A stretch of 64,000 nucleotides of DNA from Saprospiraceae bacterium (GTDB lineage: Bacteria > Bacteroidota > Bacteroidia > Chitinophagales > Saprospiraceae): contig JABDMH010000090.1 in the NCBI GenBank assembly GCA_013001595.1, forward strand, positions 1 through 64,000. Direction: 5' to 3'. The position numbers and the translations under genes are program-made. The notes beneath the pieces are model-generated. The model was not told the origin of the DNA, made no database searches, and was given only the letters and a program-made list of their open reading frames with translations. Of this stretch, positions 16,921 to 24,826 are shown in pieces; the first letter of the stretch is position 1, and each line of letters begins with the position of its first letter.

Positions 16921-19900
16921 CTAAACCACCAATTCCTCGATGGGTTGCAGCTGATCGGCACCAAATGTGCCACGAAGACTTTGCAAATAATTTTCTGACT
17001 TGACCCTTTGCAAATTTGCTTTGGCATCTTTTAGCCTGGTATGTACATGGAGGCGCGCTGCAGCTTCGGCAAAATTTCTTTTCTTCAGAAAGCCCTCCAG
17101 ATAGGCGATGTTTTTAGTCCATAGGTCGATGTCTCGCTGCTGCTTGACCACAAGTCGCTCTTTGTACCATGTACTTCTCAGCACAGACTGTCGTGTAAAC
17201 ATCTTGCGAATGTTGGGATCGCTTCTATCCATGCCTTCATAAGATCCATCTATCATCAAATGAATGAGTACTTTGAGCGGAGGACAAAGCGCTTCATAGG
17301 TTCCATCGAGCATATACCCTTCGGCCACTCTCTTTTGGGTGATGCTTAGGTTGTCAATGGATGCGACAAAAGCGTCCATATCTTGCTGCTCGGGTTGTAG
17401 CATTTCTGCAGTCAACACAGCATCGGGATTGCTGAAAATTCTGCCCATAAAATGATGGACGAACTTGCGTGTGATGCGATATCCCAGCAGGCTGGCCTTG
17501 ATTTTTCTTCCCTGGTACTCGAAGTCTTTTACCTGCTCGAGGTAATTAAATTCGATAAGGTACTTCGGATCTCGTTCCTTAACCGACATTCGGCACCAGA
17601 TTTCTGGGATTAGCAAGCTGATGTCATGGTCAACCTTGTATTTAGGGCCTACATATCCAGCAGCTGATGAGAAGCCAGCATACCCGGTCAGGATGTAGGA
17701 TAGAAAGGCATTGTTTAGGTCGCTGGCTGGAAGCAGTGCATTGAATGGCCCCTTGGTCAAGGCACCCTCTGATCCAAAACCAGTGGTGGAAGGTGACTTT
17801 CCAGTGATGCTGGCAATAAAATCTATGAATAATTCTGGCAATTCCTGATAATGGATGGGATTGTAAATGGCCAATGGAGGCACATTGTTTTTCGGATCTG
17901 CCGGATTATTTCGTCTGCCAGGTAGCACGGCATTTACAGGTAGGTGCACAGGATCGCCAAGCGGTATCTCTCTACTTAGACCTGTTCGCAACCGCGCTAG
18001 GTACATCTGATGTGGATTCGCTAGATCGGGTCTCATCTGCAGATACCTGGGATTTTTAGTAGGCACTCCATCAACCAATCTGGGCTCCGACGGAATGACG
18101 ACAAATTTGGGTTGATCAGTATGCAGGAAGCCTTCGATCAGTTCCTGCACGGGTCTGGTATATTTTTCGAAACCGATGGTATCATCCCTGATGGCCTTGA
18201 CATCTGCTCTCACAAGGGGCTCAAAATTACTGACGAAAGTGTTTGGACTCGATAGGTCTGCTTCAGCTTGTTGGTCATAGCCCTTGTGAATACAATCATC
18301 CGGTCGTTGAAAAAGTCGAGCTTCACAATTGGTCACCAGTTTGATACTGGGATTATTAAGGGTAGGGTTGAGCTTTCCCAACCTTGATGTATCCAGTACT
18401 ACCGATGCTGTGATGTCATCTTCGAATTGCACTTTTTGGGCCGCAGCAAAATCTTTGCGGAGTTGGAAGATTCGCCATGAACCCTCTTGATCATGACCCA
18501 CCCTAAGATAATAAGCTTGCAGTTTAATTCCTTCAAATTTAAGTTCGTTGCCAGGTCTACCATTGATTTGGTCTACAGAAAAATGGATGCGCCAATCTTC
18601 TCCCCAGCTTTGATCGTAATGTCGTTTTAATATATACAGTAGGTCTTTGATTCGCTGCGGTACGGCTAACAGCCATTCGTTGAAATCATCGGTATAATCG
18701 GTGGAAGGTGTAAATAATTTTATGACAGAGCCAAGTGATCTTTGCGCACTCAGAATGGGACGAGACGGTCGGGGTTTCCTAAATTTCTCACGGAACCTAA
18801 TGGCGTAGTCTTTTTTTAAGATCCGATCAACTTCGTCCAAATCCCGATTAATATCAGTGATGATCACTGGGCCACCGATCATGGCATCTTGAATAGATTT
18901 TGATATTTCAGATTTTCCCCCTCCCGAAACCGTGCAAGGTTTATGACAAAGGGTGCCTTCTGGAACGGTACCTACGATTCGCCATTTAGAACCTTCTACA
19001 TGTTTCTTCATCTCTACTTGTAGTCCATGAGGTAGCACATAGTACTTTCCAGGAAGAAGCTTTATCGAATGTTCGACGCCGTCATTTTCCCACCGGACGA
19101 TTTGCTTCAATAATTTAAACTGAGCATTCCCAGGTACATAATGTATTTGCGGAAACCGCTTATCAATACCGTAGCCTTCAACTTGCAGATCCATCCTGTC
19201 TCGATATTCGGTAACCAACCTTTCGAAGGTCATTGGAGACCGTTGAGCATCTTCACTTTGAAATTCTTCTCCAAGATCATAACTCGGAAAGGCGATCGCT
19301 CCACCGGCATGCTCCTCCTCACATAGACCAAAGAGATTGGCGGAATAGCTTATTTGGGTTTTAACCTCTTTCTTACAGTAGCCGAAATAATTGTCGGCTA
19401 TGAGCGTAACAACCACCCCCTGCATATCCCTGGAGGTGATTTTGAAAGCTCCCCCATCGTTGTATTTTTCTGTCGCATCTTTCCAACACATACCTTCCCT
19501 CCGTTGACGGTCACTGGCATCGTCGTAGTGTGGCAACCCCAAATCCTTTTTATACAATTGGGTCAAGTGGGGTGCCAGGATGACACAACCGGTATGGCCG
19601 GTCCATGATTCTGCATCTAAAGCAGCATCGTTTTCGGGGAGGTGTGGATCTCCAGCATTTCCAAAAATAGATTCTACAAAATCCAGATTACTCACCAGAC
19701 TTCCGGGAGCGAAGAATCGAATTTCCATCGACTTCTCTTTCAATACCCCTGGTACTTCTGGAACTACGATCGGTCGTAACAACAGGCCTACAAAAAGTTT
19801 GGCCTGTTCTTTCTGATTAGCCGTGAAGGGAAGTGTCAATAATTCATCTGGTGGATCGAGCGCCTTTGCAAGCAGTCTAGCGAAAGTAACTTTCGGCACG

Positions 19901-20391
19901 CGCTTCTTGTCATGAGGAACTGGCAATCCTCCTTCACAAACATGGAAAACTCCTTTGGTTGTTCGCCGGTCTTCTTTGGGATTGTGCAGTATGCCTTGTG
20001 GCGTACGGTAGGATTTGACAATGTCTGTTTCATAGCTATCACTATCTGGGGGTAAAGATAGAATGCGTGCAAGTCCATGACGATCGAGCAGGAAAGGATG
20101 TTCTGGTAGAGAAATGTTGCCGCTATCGGGCACATCTTCCAATAGATTTTCTAAATATCCTTGAATCCTGCTGCCTATTGGTGAGAGATAACTCGATAAC
20201 AGCCTAGACTTCTCCTTGTAGTTGTTGAGTAGTGGCTTGGCGATATCCAAGAATTCCGAAACCTCACTCTCTGCATTGGTCTCGAATCCCAATGCAGCAA
20301 GCTTGAGATAGATGTATTGTATGATCTTAGCTTCATCTAAGGTGCGACTTTCTATATCTATTCCAGGACCAAAAGTTCGAGTGATGCTCAT
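16921..20391 (-). CDS. Very large conserved protein, probable pyrophosphate-type phosphoenolpyruvate carboxykinase
   Basis: The 1156-residue soluble protein has no signal peptide. I read its middle as a divergent PEP carboxykinase core. DNYFGYCKKEVKTQISYSAN (about 333-352) aligns by eye with the GTP-enzyme segment that carries the paired lysines. EEEHAGGAIAFPSYD (358-372) matches the region with the metal-binding His. VSGGGKSEISKS (488-499) stands where the P-loop S-x-C-G-K-T lies, and ITDINRDLDEVDRIL (511-525) follows as a kinase-2-like acidic segment. Length matches the PPi-dependent family known from Entamoeba and Propionibacterium, which converts PEP, CO2 and phosphate to oxaloacetate and pyrophosphate reversibly. 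The long flanks are unassigned. Homology is read by eye, so the name is tentative; coding status is certain. Both neighbours are unrelated. Confidence 0.6.
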   Translation of the reverse strand: MSITRTFGPGIDIESRTLDEAKIIQYIYLKLAALGFETNAESEVSEFLDIAKPLLNNYKEKSRLLSSYLSPIGSRIQGYLENLLEDVPDSGNISLPEHPFLLDRHGLARILSLPPDSDSYETDIVKSYRTPQGILHNPKEDRRTTKGVFHVCEGGLPVPHDKKRVPKVTFARLLAKALDPPDELLTLPFTANQKEQAKLFVGLLLRPIVVPEVPGVLKEKSMEIRFFAPGSLVSNLDFVESIFGNAGDPHLPENDAALDAESWTGHTGCVILAPHLTQLYKKDLGLPHYDDASDRQRREGMCWKDATEKYNDGGAFKITSRDMQGVVVTLIADNYFGYCKKEVKTQISYSANLFGLCEEEHAGGAIAFPSYDLGEEFQSEDAQRSPMTFERLVTEYRDRMDLQVEGYGIDKRFPQIHYVPGNAQFKLLKQIVRWENDGVEHSIKLLPGKYYVLPHGLQVEMKKHVEGSKWRIVGTVPEGTLCHKPCTVSGGGKSEISKSIQDAMIGGPVIITDINRDLDEVDRILKKDYAIRFREKFRKPRPSRPILSAQRSLGSVIKLFTPSTDYTDDFNEWLLAVPQRIKDLLYILKRHYDQSWGEDWRIHFSVDQINGRPGNELKFEGIKLQAYYLRVGHDQEGSWRIFQLRKDFAAAQKVQFEDDITASVVLDTSRLGKLNPTLNNPSIKLVTNCEARLFQRPDDCIHKGYDQQAEADLSSPNTFVSNFEPLVRADVKAIRDDTIGFEKYTRPVQELIEGFLHTDQPKFVVIPSEPRLVDGVPTKNPRYLQMRPDLANPHQMYLARLRTGLSREIPLGDPVHLPVNAVLPGRRNNPADPKNNVPPLAIYNPIHYQELPELFIDFIASITGKSPSTTGFGSEGALTKGPFNALLPASDLNNAFLSYILTGYAGFSSAAGYVGPKYKVDHDISLLIPEIWCRMSVKERDPKYLIEFNYLEQVKDFEYQGRKIKASLLGYRITRKFVHHFMGRIFSNPDAVLTAEMLQPEQQDMDAFVASIDNLSITQKRVAEGYMLDGTYEALCPPLKVLIHLMIDGSYEGMDRSDPNIRKMFTRQSVLRSTWYKERLVVKQQRDIDLWTKNIAYLEGFLKKRNFAEAAARLHVHTRLKDAKANLQRVKSENYLQSLRGTFGADQLQPIEELVV

Positions 20392-20719
20392 TCTTGAATT
20401 GTTGTTGTTAGGGGAATTCCGACGTCAGATCGGTCTACTGTTTTAATCATTGTTGGCCCTCTAGGCCCATTTTGCGAGTCTAAATGTAAGTATGAAGTAC
20501 CTAAAGGTATTACTGATCGTAAGATTATTTCCATTCTATAAAAAAGGCTAGCCAAAGTATATATATTTTTTCTGACGATGAGAACTTAGTGATAATGTAT
20601 AATCCCTTCAATCTCTTCTATTCAATTCCATGTCTTCTACACCTATCAAAAAAAAACCCAATCCTTGATAAGCTCTTGGTGGACAATCTTTTAGAAAGTC
20701 TTTGCATTCCTAAAAAAGA
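20392..20719. other. Divergent intergenic region, no gene seen
   Basis: AT-rich spacer between the large minus-strand gene and a small plus-strand gene. It must hold the promoters of both. I see a short GGCCCTCTAGGCCC near-palindrome at about 20455-20470 and poly-A tracts, but no convincing promoter box, RNA or ORF. Confidence 0.4.
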
Positions 20720-20992
20720 ATGCTTATTTTGACAGTGAAATACAACCCGTTTATTAATAGAAATGAAACCGTTATGTCTCTCGTGCTACCCAAACAAGAG
20801 ATAGCCACATTTGACGATTATCGTCACTGGCTATGTGATTCAGGCCTTAGATATTATGAGGAGGTCTGGTCTTTCAAGAAAAAAGAAACAGTTTTACAGG
20901 AATACCTGGCGATCTGCTATGCTAAGAAGATCAAACCAGTAATCAATCGGGAAGATGATCTTAGTTTAACTCGTCTCTCGAGTAAAAACTAA
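20720..20992 (+). CDS. Small hypothetical protein
   Basis: A 90-residue open frame (or 72 residues from the ATG at 20774, which begins MSLVLPKQEIATFDDYRHW) with plausible composition: many aromatic and charged residues and no membrane segment. The stretch SGLRYYEEVWSFKKKETVLQ followed by EYLAICYAKK looks helical. I do not recognise a family. It stands alone, divergent from the large gene at 16921-20391 and about 170 bases ahead of the Dabb-domain gene. Confidence 0.45.
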   Translation: MLILTVKYNPFINRNETVMSLVLPKQEIATFDDYRHWLCDSGLRYYEEVWSFKKKETVLQEYLAICYAKKIKPVINREDDLSLTRLSSKN

Positions 20993-21160
20993 GATGAATT
21001 CACGTGCATAAGATCTTTGCTTGAAACAATGGTGAAGATCGAAGGCGCCCTTACCTGATTGAATCAGTCTGTCTCCGGCCCTTAATATGTCAAGGAGTCA
21101 GTGTATTTCTGTGCAATTACTTTTATCAGTACATTCGCACATCACTATAAAATATCTAAG

Positions 21161-21475
21161 ATGGATAGACCAGGTTTTGTGCATTCGGTATACTTCTGGC
21201 TCAAAGAGGAAGTGAGTGAGGATCAGCGAACAGCTTTCTCCCAGGGGCTGCAAGCATTAAACAATTGTCCTACCGTGCGTCATTCCTTCATTGGCCCATC
21301 AGCAGGTACACCCAGGGAAGTAGTTGACAATAGTTATGACTTTGCGCTATTGGTTTTCTTCGACAATAAGGTGGACCACGATGCCTATCAAGAAGATGAA
21401 ATCCATCACGAGTTTATTGATAAATACAAGGACATGTGGGCCCGAGTACAGATTTATGACCACCTTCCGGCCTAG
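21161..21475 (+). CDS. Dabb family stress-responsive alpha/beta-barrel protein
   Basis: The 104-residue protein starts MDRPGFVHSVYFWLKEEVSED, with the H-x-V-x-F-W-L-K opening typical of Dabb domains. It continues with ALNNCPTVRHSFIGPSAG and YDFALLVFFDNKVDHDAYQ, and ends in the helix and strand HHEFIDKYKDMWARVQIYD. These small proteins form dimeric ferredoxin-like barrels; most have no known reaction. I chose the ATG at 21161 because the upstream extension to 21101 is not conserved-looking. It is probably monocistronic: a foldback element lies 100 bases downstream. Confidence 0.85.
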   Translation: MDRPGFVHSVYFWLKEEVSEDQRTAFSQGLQALNNCPTVRHSFIGPSAGTPREVVDNSYDFALLVFFDNKVDHDAYQEDEIHHEFIDKYKDMWARVQIYDHLPA

Positions 21476-21816
21476 GAGACCGTTGAAATACCAACTCAGC
21501 TTCGTTCGCTGCCTCTTTTGCCGGCATACATCACCACAAGTACTCGATATAGCAGGTGCTGTGCCTGTGTTTTTTGACTCGTCTGCGACCAAAAGAAGCC
21601 AGTGTTCAGTTTCACAAGTTATAGTGAATAATTTTGAGTCCTATTTTGGTCATGATCAAGGCGACATGCGCAGTCATAGCCTTAGTTATGGCGAGCAATG
21701 GCAACGATGAGCATGGCCAGAAGAAGCCAAAATTATCGCTAATCACTTATGAAACTGGGCACTAACGAGTCAAATTAAGCCAGTAATTCAACGATCTCCT
21801 AAGACTGAGTGCCTAA
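21476..21816. other. Convergent intergenic region, mostly a foldback element
   Basis: Between the convergent Dabb and RNA methyltransferase genes. The first 100 bases hold nothing I can name; 21573-21774 is the long inverted repeat listed separately. An ORF that runs through (21324-21710) overlaps the Dabb gene out of frame and is not credible. Confidence 0.5.
21573..21774. repeat. Long imperfect palindrome / foldback MITE-like element
   Basis: About 200 bp whose two halves are imperfect reverse complements. The ends are TTTGACTCGT (21573) and ACGAGTCAAA (to 21774). The left arm GTGTTCAGTTTCACAAGT, from 21603, matches the complement of the right arm at about 21729-21763 (GTGCCCAGTTTCATAAGT), and both continue into AATTTTG. 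The match goes on through TGG-CATG-TCA to a central near-palindrome CATAGCCTTAGTTATG at 21675-21690. The left arm carries about 20 extra bases near 21583-21602. There is no coding potential. Confidence 0.65.
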
Positions 21817-22932
21817 TCAATAGAGGTCAAATCCCACGAATCTACAGTCGAGCGGTCCATTGAAAACAGGAATGCGACGGATCGGCCTAAGTCCCAGCTG
21901 TTTAATGGCTTTAAGATGGGAAGATATGATCCAAGCTTTCCAGCCATTACAATGTTGCTTGAGGTGGTCTCCAATCTGCTTATAAAAAAGTATGGCATCA
22001 TCTAAGCCGATGCGCTCATCGTAGGGAGGATTGAAAATAATCATCCCAGGTGGACCAGTTGGTTTCCACTTAAAGAAATCTCCCCTTCGCCATTTGATCG
22101 AATCATAGCCTGCCCGCATCGCATTGGTTTGGGCCGCATCCAACACCCGCTGATCTTTGTCTATACCCAACATCGCTGTTTCAACTGAACACTCTTTCGC
22201 CCGTGCAGCTTCTTTCACCACCCGCCACATCTGCTCGTCATAATCGGTCAACTTCATGAAGGAGAAATCACTACGAAAAGATTGGGCAGCCTTTTTGGAG
22301 GCCATCATAGCAGCCTCCATCAGAAAGGTTCCAGAACCACACATGGGATCCACCAGTGGTACCCCTTTCTTCCAACCCGATAGCTTTAAGAGTCCTGCAG
22401 CTAACACTTCGTTAATGGGTGCAGTTCCTCGTTTGTAGCGATATCCCCTTTTGAATAGGGTTGCACCTGAAGTGTCTAGAGAAATGGTACACCAATCGTC
22501 ACGGATGAAAATATTAATCTTGATGTCGGGATCTTTACTGATTGATGGTCTCTTTCCGTATCGATCGCGAAATTGATCGACAATCGCATCTTTGCTTTTC
22601 AGTGCCAAAAAATGGGTGTTGCGAAAGCGATCCGAATAGCAGACCATGTCAATCAGAAAAGTTTTATCTAAGGTGAAAATGCGATCCCAGTATACACTAC
22701 GAACCAGATCGTACAACTTAGATTCTGTGGGTGCGTGTCCTGATTTTATCGGTCTTAGTACACTCAGAGCTGTGCGTGTCTCCAAGTTCAGTCGATATCC
22801 CAAGGCCAGATCTCCCTGACACGAAACAGCCCTGTTTTCAACTTTCACTTGCTTGCCCCCCAGCGCTTGCACTTCGTGTGCCAAGAGACCTTCTAGACCG
22901 AATAGTGTCTTTACTACATACTGAATTGCCAT
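21817..22932 (-). CDS. THUMP-domain class I SAM-dependent RNA methyltransferase (RlmL/YpsC type)
   Basis: The 371-residue protein has an N-terminal THUMP-type RNA-binding part (about 1-160), starting YVVKTLFGLEGLLAHEVQALGG. The UPF0020 methyltransferase domain follows, with VDPMCGSGTFLMEAAM as the SAM-binding loop and IIFNPPYDERIG as the catalytic NPPY motif. The family makes N2-methylguanosine in large-subunit rRNA. Its length corresponds to the N-terminal methyltransferase half of Escherichia coli RlmL or to Bacillus YpsC. It stands alone on the minus strand. Confidence 0.9.
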   Translation of the reverse strand: MAIQYVVKTLFGLEGLLAHEVQALGGKQVKVENRAVSCQGDLALGYRLNLETRTALSVLRPIKSGHAPTESKLYDLVRSVYWDRIFTLDKTFLIDMVCYSDRFRNTHFLALKSKDAIVDQFRDRYGKRPSISKDPDIKINIFIRDDWCTISLDTSGATLFKRGYRYKRGTAPINEVLAAGLLKLSGWKKGVPLVDPMCGSGTFLMEAAMMASKKAAQSFRSDFSFMKLTDYDEQMWRVVKEAARAKECSVETAMLGIDKDQRVLDAAQTNAMRAGYDSIKWRRGDFFKWKPTGPPGMIIFNPPYDERIGLDDAILFYKQIGDHLKQHCNGWKAWIISSHLKAIKQLGLRPIRRIPVFNGPLDCRFVGFDLY

Positions 22933-22977
22933 TTGTATAAATTTAATGCCACATCGTCCAGCCTCGCAAAACTAAGT

Positions 22978-23171
22978 CGTTAAGGGGTAGAAAAGGGGAA
23001 AAGGGTTGAAAAAGGGGAAAGCTTGGCATATCCCATGGGTAGCTGCGAAGATATTCCCCCTATGAACACCAAAGATCTGGTTGTTTTGCCCAGAGCGAGC
23101 AGCATCCTTTTGCTGCGGACATGGAAGGTAAAAAGGGATGAAGGGAGGAAAAAGTGGAACGTGGAAAAGGG
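22978..23171. other. Purine-rich low-complexity spacer with several G runs
   Basis: On the plus strand this spacer has repeated GGGG/GGG runs separated by A-rich loops, especially 22984-23020 (GGGGTAGAAAAGGGGAAAAG and on) and again 23118-23170. The first cluster has four G runs within 40 bases. It ends exactly at the stop codon of the carboxylase gene. No ORF is credible. Confidence 0.5.
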
Positions 23172-24806
23172 CTACACTTGGAAAACACCGGGCACAAAGG
23201 GCTCAATAACACCTTCATTAGCTGCCTCTATTCCCATCGAAATCAGCTTTCTAGTGTCTTTGGGATCAATGATCGCATCCACCCATAATCGAGCTGCAGC
23301 ATAGTAGGGAGATGTCTGGGCTCCGTAAGATTCAGAAATCTTTTCGTACAGCTCTTTTTGCAATTTTTCATCTGGCTCTTCTCCCTTCTTTTTCAAACTA
23401 CTTAATTGAATCTGAGTAAGTACTTCAGCAGCCTGACTTCCTCCCATGACTGCAATTCTTGCTGAAGGCCAAGCTACAATCAAACGCGGATCATAGGCCT
23501 TTCCACACATGGCGTAATTTCCCGCTCCATATGAATTTCCAATGATTACACTAATCTTAGGTACGGTACTATTGGCCACAGCATTGACCATCTTAGCTCC
23601 ATCCTTGATGATCCCTCCTTGCTCTGATCGCGTACCCACCATGAATCCTGTCACATCATGGATAAAAATCAAAGGTAACTGGCGCTGATTGCACAACATA
23701 ATGAAGCGGGCCGCCTTGTCAGCTGCATCGGAATAGATCACTCCTCCGAACTGCGTTTCACCAGACTTCGAGCGCACCAGTGCCCGATTGTTTGCCACGA
23801 TTCCTACCCCCCATCCATTGATATTCGCGTATGCACAGGTAATGGTCTTCCCGTATCCTTTTTTATACTGAGTAATGGAATCTGCGTCAACAATAGCTTC
23901 CAAAATTGGCAGTATGGGATAGGGTTTCGTGCGTTCTTTGGGAAAATGACCATACATTTCATCAATATCAATTTTTGGCTCTTTTGCCTGGTCTCTTATG
24001 AATCCTAATTTGGTATTGGGTTTGATCTTCTCCACTAGATCCTTAATCCGATCCAAGCAACTCCTTTCATTGGGCATCTTGTGATCGATAATACCCGAGA
24101 TTTCACTCTGAGTCACTGCGCCGCCTAACGTTTCTGCATCTACATTTTCTCCAATTGCCGCCTTGACCAAGTATGGTCCGGCCAGGAAAATAGACCCACT
24201 ACCTTCAACAATTAGCGACTCATCTGACATAATGGGCAAATACGCACCCCCTGCAACACAGCTGCCCATTACAGCAGCAATCTGATGGACACCCATGCTT
24301 GAGAGTCGGGCATTATTTCGAAAAATTCTTCCGAAGTGCTCTTTGTCGGGAAATATTTTATCCTGGAGTGGTAGGAAAACGCCTGCACTATCTACCAGAT
24401 AGATGATGGGAATACGATTTTCCATAGCGATCTCTTGGGCCCGTAGATTCTTCTTTCCCGTCATCGGGAACCATGCACCTGCCTTGACCGTCGCATCGTT
24501 GGCCACCACAATTACCATCCGGCCTCGAATGTACCCTTGTACCACTACCACTCCGGCAGAGGGAGCTCCCCCATATTCTTCATACATTCCTAAGGCTGCA
24601 AAGGCCCCAATTTCAAATCTGTCTGAGTCGGGATCGAGCAGATAATCTATGCGTTCTCTAGCTGTAAGTTTGCCCTTATTATGGTGTTTTACAATGCGCT
24701 TTTTTCCCCCTCCCTGATAGATCTCATCTAGCCGGTGACCAAGCTTGGAAACGGCAAGTTTATGCGCATCCTGATTGCTGCTTTCCTCTAAGTCTATTTC
24801 ATTCAT
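23172..24806 (-). CDS. Acyl-CoA carboxylase beta (carboxyltransferase) subunit, methylcrotonyl-CoA carboxylase-like
   Basis: From the ATG at 24806 the protein has 544 residues; an upstream in-frame start at 24860 would overlap the preceding gene by 34 bases and adds an unlikely leader. LTARERIDYLLDP opens the N-terminal carboxyltransferase domain. MGSCVAGGAYLPIMSDE forms an acyl-CoA binding turn, and HDVTGFMVGTRSEQGGIIKDGAK in two parts marks the C-terminal domain. IGNSYGAGNYAMCGKAYDPR is the second oxyanion region. The SEQGGIIKDGAK pattern is closest to methylcrotonyl-CoA carboxylase beta subunits of leucine breakdown, but propionyl-CoA is possible. No biotin carboxylase subunit lies nearby. 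The VWA membrane gene lies 20 bases upstream on the same strand. Confidence 0.88.
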   Translation of the reverse strand: MNEIDLEESSNQDAHKLAVSKLGHRLDEIYQGGGKKRIVKHHNKGKLTARERIDYLLDPDSDRFEIGAFAALGMYEEYGGAPSAGVVVVQGYIRGRMVIVVANDATVKAGAWFPMTGKKNLRAQEIAMENRIPIIYLVDSAGVFLPLQDKIFPDKEHFGRIFRNNARLSSMGVHQIAAVMGSCVAGGAYLPIMSDESLIVEGSGSIFLAGPYLVKAAIGENVDAETLGGAVTQSEISGIIDHKMPNERSCLDRIKDLVEKIKPNTKLGFIRDQAKEPKIDIDEMYGHFPKERTKPYPILPILEAIVDADSITQYKKGYGKTITCAYANINGWGVGIVANNRALVRSKSGETQFGGVIYSDAADKAARFIMLCNQRQLPLIFIHDVTGFMVGTRSEQGGIIKDGAKMVNAVANSTVPKISVIIGNSYGAGNYAMCGKAYDPRLIVAWPSARIAVMGGSQAAEVLTQIQLSSLKKKGEEPDEKLQKELYEKISESYGAQTSPYYAAARLWVDAIIDPKDTRKLISMGIEAANEGVIEPFVPGVFQV

Positions 24807-24826
24807 AGTCCTTGTTAACCTTGCTC

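Noticed and set aside
21324-21710. 128-residue frame running from the Dabb gene into the foldback element
   Set aside because: It overlaps the Dabb gene out of frame and its second half lies in an inverted repeat.
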